Shown piece by piece: positions 8,622 through 17,933 of a stretch of DNA of 64,000 nucleotides. The stretch is from Maricaulis sp048270265 (lineage in GTDB: Bacteria; Pseudomonadota; Alphaproteobacteria; Caulobacterales; Maricaulaceae). Position 1 is the stretch's first letter, and the number at the start of each line of letters is the position of its first letter. The notes under the pieces are model-generated. The model was given only the letters and a program-made list of their open reading frames with translations, was not told where the DNA came from and searched no databases. Made by a program: the position numbers and the translations under genes. The stretch lies in NCBI RefSeq assembly GCF_048270265.1, contig NZ_JBLWTD010000014.1:11604-75603 (forward strand). The letters run 5' to 3'.

Positions 8622-10334
8622 ATGGCGGATCGCAAACCGGCCCCGTCGCGTGACCAGGTCGACAAGGTCGTCGAATTCATCGTCGCCAACGAACCCTTGT
8701 TCGCTGTTGGTGAAATCGAGAATTTCGGCGTCAAGCAACGCGGTTATGTCAATGCGCCGCCGGACCTTCGCTTCCTCCTCGCTACCGCGGCCGAGTTCAA
8801 GGACAAGACAGCGGTCGTGTTCGAGGACCAGCGCTGGACCTATGGCGAGCTGGTCGGCAAGGCCATCGCGGTCGCCAACGGGCTGATCGAGCGCCATGGC
8901 GTCACCCCGGGAACGCGCGTTGTCCTGGCAATGCGCAACTGCCCGGAATGGATGGCGTGTTTCCTCGGCATTATCGCCGCGGGCGGCGTTGTCGTGCCGA
9001 TGAATGGCTGGTGGACCAGCGAAGAGGTCGGTTATGGCCTGCGCGACAGTGGCGCCAAGATCGTCATTGCCGGCTCGCGGCAGGCCGAGCGCATGCTGCC
9101 CCATCTCAAGAGCCTTGATCTCACCCTGATCGGCATTCGTGCCGGGGTTGAGGGCTGTACCGACAGTTTTGATGCCCTTGTCGCCGCGGGGGCCGGCAAG
9201 CCGGCACCGGAACTGACCATCGACACCGATTCCGACTTTGCGATCTTCTACACCTCCGGTTCGACCGGTGCGCCCAAGGGCGCGGTGTTGACGCATCGCG
9301 GTGCGGTGACGGCGGTTATGTCCTACGGCCTGCTCGGTGCAGCGATGAAGCATGCCATGGGCGGAACCGATCATTTTGGTGACAATCCTGGCGTCCTGGT
9401 CGCAGTGCCGCTTTTCCATTGCACCGGGTCGCACGCGGTCTTCATGACCTCGCTGCTCTCGGGCCGGAAAATGGTGCTGATGCGCAAATGGGATGCGGCC
9501 AATGCCGTCGATCTGATCGAACGCGAACAGCTCACCAATATGGTCGGTGTGCCGACCATGTCGCACGAGGTGACGCTGGAGGCGGAACGCCGCGGCGTGC
9601 ATCTCGACAGTCTGATGGATATGGGTTCGGGCGGCGCCAAGCGGCCTGCAGCGCATGTCGAACGCCTCGCCAAGGTCTTCCCGCAGGCCTGGTCGAGTTC
9701 GGGCTACGGCCTGACCGAGACCAATGCCCTGGGCGCCTACAACAATATGGCGGAATACCAGGCCAAGCCGGGCTCCTGCGGCCGCGCCGTTCCGGCGGTG
9801 ACCGAGATCAAGATCGTCCGGCCCGATGGCTCGACGGCGCCGGCCGGTGAGCCGGGCGAGGTCTGGATCAAGTCGCCATGCCTGTTCAAGGGTTATCTCA
9901 ACCAGCCCGAGGCGACGGCAGAAGTGCTGACCGAGGATCGCTGGTTCAAGACCGGTGATGTCGGCGTGCTCGATGACGAGGGCTTCCTCTCCATCGTTGA
10001 CCGGCTCAAGGACATGGTGATCCGCGGCGGCGAGAATATCTCCTGCCTGGAAGTGGAGGGCGCCCTGGCGGCCCATCCCGATATCATCGAGGCGGCCGTG
10101 ATCGGTATTCCTGACGAACGGCTCGGCGAGCGCGTTGGCGCGGCGATCCTGCTGCGGGAGGGCGCGACGCTCCACAATGACGAGATCGACGAATTCCTGA
10201 AGCCGCATCTGGCGGCCTTCAAACGTCCCGCTCACTACTGGCGTCTCGACGCGCCACTGCCACGCGGCGGCACCGGCAAGGTCGACAAGCCGGGCTTGAG
10301 AAAACAGCTTCTGACCGACGGAGACATAGACTGA
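8622..10334 (+). CDS. Acyl-CoA synthetase (AMP-binding)
   Basis: A 570-residue ANL-superfamily ligase that activates a carboxylic acid to its CoA thioester with ATP. Motifs in order are YTSGSTGAPKGAVLTHRG (phosphate loop), SSGYGLTETNA, WFKTGDVG, DRLKDMVIRGGENI and the C-terminal GGTGKVDKPGLRK with the adenylation-step Lys. It begins on the base after the previous stop and shares one base with the following gene, so translation is probably coupled. It would be the entry step of the pathway. Confidence 0.92.
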   Translation: MADRKPAPSRDQVDKVVEFIVANEPLFAVGEIENFGVKQRGYVNAPPDLRFLLATAAEFKDKTAVVFEDQRWTYGELVGKAIAVANGLIERHGVTPGTRVVLAMRNCPEWMACFLGIIAAGGVVVPMNGWWTSEEVGYGLRDSGAKIVIAGSRQAERMLPHLKSLDLTLIGIRAGVEGCTDSFDALVAAGAGKPAPELTIDTDSDFAIFYTSGSTGAPKGAVLTHRGAVTAVMSYGLLGAAMKHAMGGTDHFGDNPGVLVAVPLFHCTGSHAVFMTSLLSGRKMVLMRKWDAANAVDLIEREQLTNMVGVPTMSHEVTLEAERRGVHLDSLMDMGSGGAKRPAAHVERLAKVFPQAWSSSGYGLTETNALGAYNNMAEYQAKPGSCGRAVPAVTEIKIVRPDGSTAPAGEPGEVWIKSPCLFKGYLNQPEATAEVLTEDRWFKTGDVGVLDDEGFLSIVDRLKDMVIRGGENISCLEVEGALAAHPDIIEAAVIGIPDERLGERVGAAILLREGATLHNDEIDEFLKPHLAAFKRPAHYWRLDAPLPRGGTGKVDKPGLRKQLLTDGDID

Positions 10335-10795
10335 TGGCCAGCACCAAACCTGCGGATCTCGCCAAGCATATCGGCCAGGAAATCGGCCTGTCCGACTGGA
10401 TCGAGCTTGACCAGTCGCGCATCGACCAGTTCGCCGATGTCACCGAGGACCATCAATTCATCCACCTCGATCCCGAGCGCGCCGCGAAGGAAACCCCGTT
10501 TGGCGGCACGATCGCCCACGGCTTCCTCTCGCTCTCCATGCTCTCGCGCATGGCGATGGACATCGCCTTTACGCTCGAAGGCATGGCGATGGGGATCAAT
10601 TACGGCTTCGACAAGGTGCGTTTTCTGGTGCCGGTCAGTTCCGGCAAGAAAATCCGGGGCCGTTTCGTGCTCGAGGACGCGGTTGAGAAGAATCCGGGCC
10701 AGTGGATGTTGCGCTTCGGCGTCACGGTCGAGATCGAAGGCGAGGACAAGCCCGCCCTTATTGCCCAATGGCTGACGATGCAGGTCGTCGCCTAA
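10334..10795 (+). CDS. MaoC-like enoyl-CoA hydratase
   Basis: A 153-residue single hot-dog domain. The hydratase-2 signature appears as FADVTEDHQFIHLDPERA, giving the catalytic Asp and His, followed by GGTIAHGFLSLSM. It should hydrate trans-2-enoyl-CoA to the (R)-3-hydroxyacyl-CoA, matching the HSD17B4-type SDR next to it. The start overlaps the synthetase stop (TGATG). Confidence 0.88.
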   Translation: MASTKPADLAKHIGQEIGLSDWIELDQSRIDQFADVTEDHQFIHLDPERAAKETPFGGTIAHGFLSLSMLSRMAMDIAFTLEGMAMGINYGFDKVRFLVPVSSGKKIRGRFVLEDAVEKNPGQWMLRFGVTVEIEGEDKPALIAQWLTMQVVA

Positions 10796-10817
10796 CGCCC
10801 ATTTTCGGAGACATGAT

Positions 10818-11738
10818 ATGAGTGAAATTCGTTTTGATGGCCGTGTCGCCGTCGTGACCGGCGCCGGCAATGGTCTCGGGCGTTCCCACGCCCTGGCACT
10901 CGCTTCGCGCGGTGCCAAGCTTGTCATCAATGACATGGGCGGGTCGGTCGACGGTGTCGGCTCCGGCTCGGCGGCCGAGGATGTCGCCGCGGAAATCCGC
11001 GCCGCTGGCGGCGAGGCGATCTCGCACACTGCCAATGTCACCAAGGAAGACGAAGTCGCCGACATGGTCGCCGAGGCGATGAAGGCCTTCGGCCAGGTCG
11101 ATATCCTGGTCAATAATGCCGGCATCCTGCGCGACAAGAGTTTCGCCAAGATGGACATGGCGGATTTCAACGCCGTGACCGCCGTGCATCTCACCGGTTC
11201 GGCCATCTGCACCAAGGCGCTCTGGGATCACATGCGCGAGCGCCAGTATGGCCGCATCGTCATGACCTCGTCGTCGTCGGGCATTTACGGCAATTTCGGT
11301 CAGGCCAATTACGGCGCCGCCAAGATGGGCCTCGTCGGCTTCATGAACGTCCTCCACCTGGAAGGCGCCAAATACGGCATTCGCGTCAATGCCCTGTCGC
11401 CGACGGCCGCAACCCGCATGACCGAAGGCCTGATCCCGGACGAAGCGCTCAAGCTGATGACGGTTGAGAGCGTCTCGGCCGGCCTGGTCTATCTGGTCAG
11501 CCATGATGCGCCTTCGCGCCTGGTGCTGTGCGCCGGAGCCGGTGGCTATGCCGCGACGCGTGTCTACGAGACCGATGGCATCTATCTGCCGCCGGAGCAG
11601 CAGACACCGGAAAATGTCGCCGCCAATATCGACGCCATTATCGACCCGGCCGGCCAGCAAATGTTCGAGCAGGGCGGTCAGCAGACGATGAAATTCCTCG
11701 CCAAGGCTGCCGCTCATTTCGGCGTGAAACTGGGCTGA
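10818..11738 (+). CDS. SDR of the HSD17B4/multifunctional enzyme 2 type
   Basis: A 306-residue SDR with the diagnostic TGAGNGLGRSHALALA cofactor loop, NNAGILRDKSF, and the YGAAKMGLVG catalytic region. This subtype corresponds to the (3R)-hydroxyacyl-CoA dehydrogenase domain of peroxisomal multifunctional enzyme 2. With the MaoC protein immediately upstream it completes an (R)-specific hydration/oxidation pair, encoded here as two separate proteins. Confidence 0.9.
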   Translation: MSEIRFDGRVAVVTGAGNGLGRSHALALASRGAKLVINDMGGSVDGVGSGSAAEDVAAEIRAAGGEAISHTANVTKEDEVADMVAEAMKAFGQVDILVNNAGILRDKSFAKMDMADFNAVTAVHLTGSAICTKALWDHMRERQYGRIVMTSSSSGIYGNFGQANYGAAKMGLVGFMNVLHLEGAKYGIRVNALSPTAATRMTEGLIPDEALKLMTVESVSAGLVYLVSHDAPSRLVLCAGAGGYAATRVYETDGIYLPPEQQTPENVAANIDAIIDPAGQQMFEQGGQQTMKFLAKAAAHFGVKLG

Positions 11739-11741
11739 TCC

Positions 11742-12569
11742 GTGCATCTTTTTGACCAATCCACGGCTTTGAAGCGAATCTCGGGCGATATGTCCGAGGT
11801 TCGTTTCGAAGGCATGGCGACCGAGCATTTCAAGAATATGATCGGCCCCTATGGTGGCTGGAGCGCCGCGGTCATGGCCAAGGGCCTGATCGAGGCGGCC
11901 GGTCCGGAGATGGAGCTGGTCTCGATCACCACCGATTTCCTCGCCGGGGCTCGCGAAGGCCCGATCACGCTGGATGTTGTCTGTGATCGTGGCGGCAAGA
12001 ATACGCAATTCTGGAATGCCTCCCTGACCGCTCAGGGCGACAAGGGACCGTCCAACCGGGCGATGGGCATCCTGTCGCGTCGCCGCGAAACCCTCGCCTG
12101 GACCGAGGGCTCGCGCCCCGATGCGCCGCCGCCCGAGGATTGTGATCGCGCCATCCTGCCCATGGCCTGGTCACGCACGGTCGAGATGCGGCCGACGCAA
12201 AGCCCGCCCTTCGGCAAGGGGCTCGACCGGACCGATAACCTGGCCTGGATCCGCCTCGATCCGGACCGCCCGCTCGACCCGGTGGCGCTCGTAGCCCTGG
12301 CTGATTCGCCGACGCCACGCCTGTTCTTCGTCACGGGCGAACCCGGCATGGTCGCGACGGTCTCGATGACCGTCTATCTCCATGCCAGCCCCGAGGATTA
12401 TGCCGCAGTCGGCACCGACTACATGCTCATCGAAACCCATGCCGCCCGCGGCGGACGCGGTTTCTACGACCAACATGCGCGGATCTGGAGCCGCGACGGA
12501 CGCCTGCTGGCCACAACCCAGCAAATCGTCTGGTACAAACAACCCACAAGGAGTGAAACCCATGCGTGA
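11742..12569 (+). CDS. Acyl-CoA thioesterase-like protein, double hot-dog
   Basis: A 275-residue protein beginning with GTG 3 bases after the SDR stop. The pattern FKNMIGPYGGWSAAVMAKGL near the N terminus and the repeated hot-dog organisation (second half around MLIETHAARGGRGFYDQHARIWSRDG) match the TesB-like thioesterase superfamily. It would release CoA from dead-end or end-product acyl-CoAs. Its last 8 bases overlap the thiolase gene. The specificity is unknown. Confidence 0.8.
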   Translation: MHLFDQSTALKRISGDMSEVRFEGMATEHFKNMIGPYGGWSAAVMAKGLIEAAGPEMELVSITTDFLAGAREGPITLDVVCDRGGKNTQFWNASLTAQGDKGPSNRAMGILSRRRETLAWTEGSRPDAPPPEDCDRAILPMAWSRTVEMRPTQSPPFGKGLDRTDNLAWIRLDPDRPLDPVALVALADSPTPRLFFVTGEPGMVATVSMTVYLHASPEDYAAVGTDYMLIETHAARGGRGFYDQHARIWSRDGRLLATTQQIVWYKQPTRSETHA

Positions 12570-13764
12570 AGCTGTCATCGTATCCACGGCGCGTACCCCG
12601 ATCGGCAAGGCCTATCGCGGCGCCTTCAATGCCACCTCCGGCCCGACCCTGGGCGGTCACGCCATCGGCGAAGCGGTCAAGCGCTCCGGTGTTGATCCCA
12701 GCGAGATTGACGATGTCGTCATGGGCTGTGCCATGCAGATGGGCACCACGGGCCGCAATATCGCCCGCAACAGCCTGATCCGCGCCGGCCTGCCCGACAC
12801 GGTCGCCGGCATGTCGATGGACCGTCAGTGTGCCTCGGGCATGATGGCGATCGCCACGGCGGCCAAGCAGATCATTACCGATGGCATGAAGGTCACCGTT
12901 GGCGGCGGGCTGGAGAGCATTTCCCTGGTCCAGACCGACAAGATGACCAAGAACTGGGATGTCGATCCCTGGATCATCGAGAACAAGCCCGACCTCTACA
13001 TGTCGATGCTGGAAACGGCTGAAGTCGTCGCCGATCGCTATGGCATCAGCCGTGAGCGCCAGGACGAGTATGCCGCCCAGTCGCAGGCCCGCACCCATGC
13101 GGCCCAGCAGGCCGGCCGTTTCGATGCCGAGATCGTGCCGCTGCCGACGACGATGAAATTCATGAACAAGGAAACCGGCGAGGTCCAGGACATCGAGGTC
13201 ACGCTGGAAAAGGACGAGGGCAATCGCCCGGGCACCTCGGCCGAGATGCTCGGTGGTCTCAAGCCGGTCTTCGCCAATGGCATGCGCATCAAGGAAGGCA
13301 AATACATCACGGCCGGCAATGCTTCCCAGCTCTCCGACGGCGCCTCTGCCGCGGTGATGATGGAAGCCAAGGACGCCGAGCGCCGCGGCATCGAGCCGCT
13401 CGGCATTTATCGCGGCATCGCGGTTGCCGGTACCAATCCGGACGAAATGGGCATCGGCCCGGTCTTCGCGATCCCGAAACTGCTCAAGGCCAATGGCCTC
13501 AAGATGGATGATATCGGCCTGTGGGAGCTCAATGAGGCTTTCGCTGTCCAGGTCCTCTATTGCCGCGACAAGCTGGGCATTCCTGACGAGCTCCTGAACG
13601 TCGATGGCGGCGCGATCTCGATCGGTCACCCCTACGGCATGTCCGGCGCCCGCATGGTCGGTCACGCCCTGATCGAGGGCAAGCGCCGCGGTGCCAAATA
13701 TGTCGTCTGCACCATGTGTGTTGGTGGCGGCATGGGCGCAGCCGGCCTGTTTGAGGTGGCGTAA
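12562..13764 (+). CDS. Acetyl-CoA C-acyltransferase (thiolase)
   Basis: A 400-residue thiolase. The acyl-accepting Cys90 is in MDRQCASGMM, His356 in GHPYGMSGARM, and Cys386 in the C-terminal CTMCVGGGMGA. It performs thiolytic cleavage of 3-ketoacyl-CoA, the last step of the cycle encoded by this operon. The start is set by AAGGAG ahead of the ATG at 12562, overlapping the thioesterase gene. The stop overlaps the next ATG by one base. Confidence 0.93.
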   Translation: MREAVIVSTARTPIGKAYRGAFNATSGPTLGGHAIGEAVKRSGVDPSEIDDVVMGCAMQMGTTGRNIARNSLIRAGLPDTVAGMSMDRQCASGMMAIATAAKQIITDGMKVTVGGGLESISLVQTDKMTKNWDVDPWIIENKPDLYMSMLETAEVVADRYGISRERQDEYAAQSQARTHAAQQAGRFDAEIVPLPTTMKFMNKETGEVQDIEVTLEKDEGNRPGTSAEMLGGLKPVFANGMRIKEGKYITAGNASQLSDGASAAVMMEAKDAERRGIEPLGIYRGIAVAGTNPDEMGIGPVFAIPKLLKANGLKMDDIGLWELNEAFAVQVLYCRDKLGIPDELLNVDGGAISIGHPYGMSGARMVGHALIEGKRRGAKYVVCTMCVGGGMGAAGLFEVA

Positions 13765-14738
13765 TGCGCGCGCTGTACTGCCGGGAATTCGGACCGGAAG
13801 CCGGCATGAAGGTCGAGGAGATCGACACGCCGACCCTGCCGGCGGCGCATGTGATGATCGACGTCAAGGCGGCGGGGCTCAACTTCCCCGACCTCTTGTG
13901 CGTGCGCGGCGAATACCAGTTCAAACCGCCCCTGCCATTCGTGCCGGGCGGTGAGGGGGCGGGTATCGTCACCGCACTGGGCGAGGGCGTCACCAATGTC
14001 GCTGTCGGTGACCGCGTCTGTTTCAACGGGCTGACCGGCGCTTTCGCCGAACAGGTCGCGGCTCCGGCCGGTGCTGTCGTCAAGATCCCCGACAGCATGT
14101 CCTTCGAGGAGGGCGCTGGTCTGACGGTGGTCTATGCGACCTCCTATTACGCCCTGAAACAGCGCGCCAAACTCCAGCCGGGCGAAACCCTGCTGGTCCT
14201 CGGTGCGGCCGGCGGTGTCGGTCTGGCAACGGTCGAGCTCGGCAAGGCGATGGGCGCGAAAGTCATCGCCTGTGCCTCCAGCGACGAGAAACTCGCAGCC
14301 GCCAAGGCGCACGGCGCCGATGAAGGCATCAACTACACCAGCGAAGACCTGCGCGCCCGGATCAAGGAGATCACCGGCGGCAAGGGCGTTGATGTGATCT
14401 ATGATCCGGTCGGCGGCGATTTCGCTGAAACCGCCTTCCGCTCCATCGCCTGGGAAGGCCGTCACCTGGTGATCGGTTTCGCCGCGGGGCCAATCCCCAA
14501 ACTCCCGCTCAACCTGCCGCTCCTCAAGGGCGCGTCGGTTGTCGGCGTGTTCTGGGGGGCCTGGGCGATGCGCGATCCGGCGGCGCATTATCAGAACATG
14601 GCCGAGCTGTTCGAGATGTTCGAAGCCGGCAAGATCAAGCCGCATGTCGCCGGGCGATACAAGCTCGACGATTTCCTCGCCGCCTTCGGCGAGCTGTCCG
14701 GCCGCAAGGCGATCGGGAAAGTGGTTCTGGTTCCGTAG
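13764..14738 (+). CDS. NADPH:quinone oxidoreductase family protein (zinc-free MDR)
   Basis: A 324-residue medium-chain dehydrogenase/reductase of the quinone oxidoreductase branch. It has NFPDLLCVRGEYQ, PGGEGAGIV, and the nucleotide-binding GAAGGVGLATVELGKAMGA. No structural zinc cysteines are seen. It may reduce an enoyl intermediate or a quinone. It is the last gene of the operon and is followed by a strong terminator. Confidence 0.9.
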   Translation: MRALYCREFGPEAGMKVEEIDTPTLPAAHVMIDVKAAGLNFPDLLCVRGEYQFKPPLPFVPGGEGAGIVTALGEGVTNVAVGDRVCFNGLTGAFAEQVAAPAGAVVKIPDSMSFEEGAGLTVVYATSYYALKQRAKLQPGETLLVLGAAGGVGLATVELGKAMGAKVIACASSDEKLAAAKAHGADEGINYTSEDLRARIKEITGGKGVDVIYDPVGGDFAETAFRSIAWEGRHLVIGFAAGPIPKLPLNLPLLKGASVVGVFWGAWAMRDPAAHYQNMAELFEMFEAGKIKPHVAGRYKLDDFLAAFGELSGRKAIGKVVLVP

Positions 14739-14758
14739 GGACCGGCGAGACAGACATG

Positions 14759-14788
14759 AAAAGGCCGGGCGATTGCCCGGCCTTTTTT
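14759..14788. terminator. Bidirectional intrinsic terminator ending the catabolic operon
   Basis: A perfect 12-bp stem AAAAGGCCGGGC / GCCCGGCCTTTT with a GATT loop and extra T residues lies between two convergent genes. It can serve the plus-strand operon and the minus-strand desaturase-family gene. Confidence 0.9.
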
Positions 14789-14799
14789 GTTGCTCGCGG

Positions 14800-15624
14800 C
14801 TATTCCGCCGGTGCGGCCTCGGCCTCCGGCTTCGCCCGGATCAGCGGCCAGATCAGTTGTTCGCCGACACTGGTCGGCGGCAAATTCTCCACGCCCAACT
14901 TCTCCGGATAGCGCCGTGTGATCTTGGCCGTGCCGAACAATACGTCCCAGAAAAACAGCAGATTGCCGAAATTGCCCTTGTAGTGGGTGATGCCGTCATC
15001 GGCGTGCTTGCCATGATGGGCGCTGTGGGTGGCCGGCGTCGAGATGGTGCGTTCGACGACCCACATCAGCGGCGAGAGCCATTTGATCTTGTAGAGCGGT
15101 TCGTCCCAGCGGACATCGGAATGGGCGGCGAAGATCACGCTCATCTTGACCACAAGATAGGCGGCATAGACCCAGCCCAGCCCCAGATAGATCAACGCAC
15201 CCGAGGCCCACAGCCCCGGCATAGCCAAGTAATAGAACAGGTTATTGCGGTAGACGACGCGGATGGAGAGATACTCCGCATTGTGGTGCGGCCGGTGCAG
15301 CTTGTAGAGCCAGGGGAAGCTGTGCGAGGCGCGGTGCCACCAGTATTGCGACAGATCGTCGAACACGAGCAGCAGGGCCAGCTGCGCCAGAACCGGCCAG
15401 CCTGACAGCATGCCCTGGGCTTGCGGCGCAACCAGGCTGGCGATCAGGCCGCCGCCAAACACCGCCAGGGGCTGGATCAGCAGGATCAGCCCGAAGCCGG
15501 AGACCAGTTCGACCCAGACATCATCGCGGGTCTGGCCGGGCTTGCGGAAGAAGCCGGTCAGCATGATTTCCAGCACAACGAAGGTGAAGAAGACGGCGAG
15601 GACGGCGAGATATTCCGGTTTCAT
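14800..15624 (-). CDS. Sterol desaturase/fatty acid hydroxylase family protein
   Basis: A 274-residue membrane protein with the histidine clusters of the fatty-acid-hydroxylase superfamily: HRASH, KLHRPHHNAEY and HSAHHGKHADD, followed by NFGNLLFFWDVLFGTA. Several hydrophobic segments precede and separate them. It is a di-iron C-H oxidising membrane enzyme; members act on sterols, carotenoids, sphingolipids or alkylglycerols, so the substrate stays open. GGTGGAG precedes the ATG. It is divergent from the Crp/Fnr regulator at 15724, which may control it. Confidence 0.88.
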   Translation of the reverse strand: MKPEYLAVLAVFFTFVVLEIMLTGFFRKPGQTRDDVWVELVSGFGLILLIQPLAVFGGGLIASLVAPQAQGMLSGWPVLAQLALLLVFDDLSQYWWHRASHSFPWLYKLHRPHHNAEYLSIRVVYRNNLFYYLAMPGLWASGALIYLGLGWVYAAYLVVKMSVIFAAHSDVRWDEPLYKIKWLSPLMWVVERTISTPATHSAHHGKHADDGITHYKGNFGNLLFFWDVLFGTAKITRRYPEKLGVENLPPTSVGEQLIWPLIRAKPEAEAAPAE

Positions 15625-15723
15625 GGCACAGCTCCACCGGGCCGATGATCAGCCCGTCTGATGGGGTTGATTTACCCTGCTCCTGACCGCAAGAATGCCA
15701 ATAAGTTTGCAATTGGAGTCCGG

Positions 15724-16440
15724 ATGGCCGACCTGCTCGATTTCGGAATGACGGCGCTGGGCGATCTGCTGACGCCGCGACTGGCGGCCCGCTTGCGTGA
15801 GAGCGGCACCCCGGTGCGCTATCCCGACCGCGCCCTGATCCACGCCCGCGGCGATATCAAGCCCGGCCTGTCCATGGTGCGCTCCGGATCGGTGCGCTTT
15901 GGCAATCCGGGCAGTGATGGCTCCTATATCGTCATCACCGTGATGGGGCCGGGCCAGTGTTTTGGCGAATTTTCCCTGTTTGCCGATTTGCCCCGCACCC
16001 ATGATGCGGTCGCGATCGGCGAGACCGTGGTCGACCAGATCAGCCGTGCCGCCTTCGATGGCATCCTCGCCGAGGAGCCCGAACTGAGCCGGATCATGCT
16101 GACGGCGGTCACCGGTCGGCTGCACGCGGCGATGGAGTTGGTCGATGATATGCGCCGATTGCCGCTGCCCGTGCGCGCGGCCAAGCTGATCTGGCAAATG
16201 TCACGCGCGACTGAAAGGCCGGATCGCGTTCGCTGTACCCAGACGGAACTCGCCTTTGCGCTCGGCGTTTCGCGCGTATCCAGTGGCAAGGCGCTGGCAA
16301 AGCTGCAGGCGCACGGGCTGATCAGGCTGGGCTATGGGCGCATCGAGATCCCCGACCCGGCGGCGCTGGCCAGCTGGATCGGTGCCCGGGCGGCGCTCTC
16401 ACCCTTGCAGGCCAGCGCCGCCGCCACCGGGTCGGCCTGA
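15724..16440 (+). CDS. Crp/Fnr-family transcriptional regulator
   Basis: A 238-residue regulator with an N-terminal cyclic-nucleotide-binding-like barrel (PGLSMVRSGSVRFG and GQCFGEFSLFADLPRTHDA) and a C-terminal winged helix (TQTELAFALGVSRVSSGKAL as the recognition helix). No FNR-type N-terminal cysteines are present, so it is not an Fe-S oxygen sensor. GGAG 7 bases upstream supports the ATG at 15724. The neighbour divergent from it is a likely target. Confidence 0.9.
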   Translation: MADLLDFGMTALGDLLTPRLAARLRESGTPVRYPDRALIHARGDIKPGLSMVRSGSVRFGNPGSDGSYIVITVMGPGQCFGEFSLFADLPRTHDAVAIGETVVDQISRAAFDGILAEEPELSRIMLTAVTGRLHAAMELVDDMRRLPLPVRAAKLIWQMSRATERPDRVRCTQTELAFALGVSRVSSGKALAKLQAHGLIRLGYGRIEIPDPAALASWIGARAALSPLQASAAATGSA

Positions 16441-16528
16441 TCCTGCGGCCTAAACGCGCGCCCGCCTTGACCGCGGCGGTCAGCGCGCGAAGACTGCGCC
16501 GCAGATATCGTCACGAGATCGGGGAAAT

Positions 16529-17911
16529 ATGATGCGCAGTCTTATCCTGTTGGGCACGACCCTTCTGGCCTCCACCGGCATCGCTGCGGCGCAGACGCCT
16601 GCACAGGCACCGCCGGCTGAAGTGCTCGCCGTGCATGATTATGTCGCCGCCGTTTCGCCTGACCGGATCGAAGCGGATATCCGCACGCTCGTCGGCTTCG
16701 GCACGCGTCACACCCTGTCGGAAACGCAAAGCGATACCCGCGGCATCGGCGCGGCGCGGCGCTGGATCCATGACGAGTTCGAGCGGATTTCCGCCGATTG
16801 CGGCGGCTGCCTGGAAGTCATGTACGTCTCCGACACCATCTCCGGCGAGACCCGCATTCCCGAACCGACCGAGGTTGTCAGCGTCGTCGCTATCCAGCGC
16901 GGCCGCATTGACCCGGACCGCTATGTGCTGATGTCCGGCGATATCGACAGCCGGGTCACCGATCCCCTCGACGGAACCTCCGACAGCCCCGGCGCCAATG
17001 ACAATGCCTCCGGCATGGCCGGCGTTCTCGAAGCGGCCCGCGTCCTCAGCCAGCACGAGTTCGACGGCTCGATCATCTATACCGGCCTGTCGGGCGAGGA
17101 GCAGGGCCTGTTTGGTGGTCAGATCCTCGCGGCTCACGCGCTTGAAAATGGCTGGCGCATCAAGGCCGTGCTCAATAACGACATGATCGGCAATATCTCC
17201 GGGATCAATGGCGTCACCGACAATGCCACGGCCCGCGTCTTTTCCGAGGGCACGCGCGATGTCGAGACGCCCGAGGAGGCGAGGGCGCGCCGCTTTACCG
17301 GCGGCGAGGTCGACAGCCCGTCACGCAATCTGGCGCGCATGGTGGATCGCACCGCCGACCAGTACATCCCCAATCTTGATGTCATGATGGTCTACCGGCT
17401 CGACCGCTTTGGCCGCGGCGGCCATCACCGCCCGTTCAACGCCGTTGGCATTCCCGGTGTCCGTATCATGGAGACCAATGAGCACTACGACCGCCAGCAC
17501 CAGGATCTGCGCACCGAGGATGGCCGCGTGTATGGCGATACGCTCGAAGGCGTTGATTTCGACTACGCGGCCAAGCTGACGGCCCTGAATATCGCCGTCA
17601 TGGCCCAGATTGCCGGCGCACCGCCGATCCCGGCCAATGTCACGATCGAGGGCGCCGTTCAGCCCAGCACGCATCTCAGCTGGACGCTGGCGAGCGGGCC
17701 CGCCGCCGCCAATCTGGCCGGTTACCGCGTCCACTGGCGCCTGACCGATCAGCCGCAATGGACCTATAGCCGTTTCGTTGGACCGGTGGCTGAGTACACG
17801 CTCGAGAATGTCGTGATCGACAATTATTATTTCGGTGTTTCGGCCGTGGCGCTTGATGGTTCGGAAACGCCGGTGGTCTTCCCCGGTGCGGCGGGCTCTT
17901 TCGGCGACTAG
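16529..17911 (+). CDS. Exported M28-type zinc peptidase with C-terminal FN3-like domain
   Basis: A 460-residue protein with an N-terminal signal peptide (cleavage likely after AIAAA, near residue 21). The M28 aminopeptidase core runs from about 40 to 370: Asp158 in GANDNASG bridges the metals, Glu190-Glu191 in SGEEQG provide base and ligand, Asp218 is in NNDMIG, and the late His is in NEHYDRQH. The first ligand motif, usually G-H-x-D-S, is GDIDS here (Asp138 in place of His). The last 85 residues resemble a fibronectin type III fold. It probably digests peptides in the periplasm or outside the cell. Confidence 0.85.
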   Translation: MMRSLILLGTTLLASTGIAAAQTPAQAPPAEVLAVHDYVAAVSPDRIEADIRTLVGFGTRHTLSETQSDTRGIGAARRWIHDEFERISADCGGCLEVMYVSDTISGETRIPEPTEVVSVVAIQRGRIDPDRYVLMSGDIDSRVTDPLDGTSDSPGANDNASGMAGVLEAARVLSQHEFDGSIIYTGLSGEEQGLFGGQILAAHALENGWRIKAVLNNDMIGNISGINGVTDNATARVFSEGTRDVETPEEARARRFTGGEVDSPSRNLARMVDRTADQYIPNLDVMMVYRLDRFGRGGHHRPFNAVGIPGVRIMETNEHYDRQHQDLRTEDGRVYGDTLEGVDFDYAAKLTALNIAVMAQIAGAPPIPANVTIEGAVQPSTHLSWTLASGPAAANLAGYRVHWRLTDQPQWTYSRFVGPVAEYTLENVVIDNYYFGVSAVALDGSETPVVFPGAAGSFGD

Positions 17912-17933
17912 TCTTTGCCGGAATGCAGGCATG

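Noticed and set aside
7392..10235. 947-codon open frame on the minus strand
   Set aside because: It lies exactly antisense to the acyl-CoA dehydrogenase and synthetase genes; open antisense frames are common at this GC content, and the translation has no family features.
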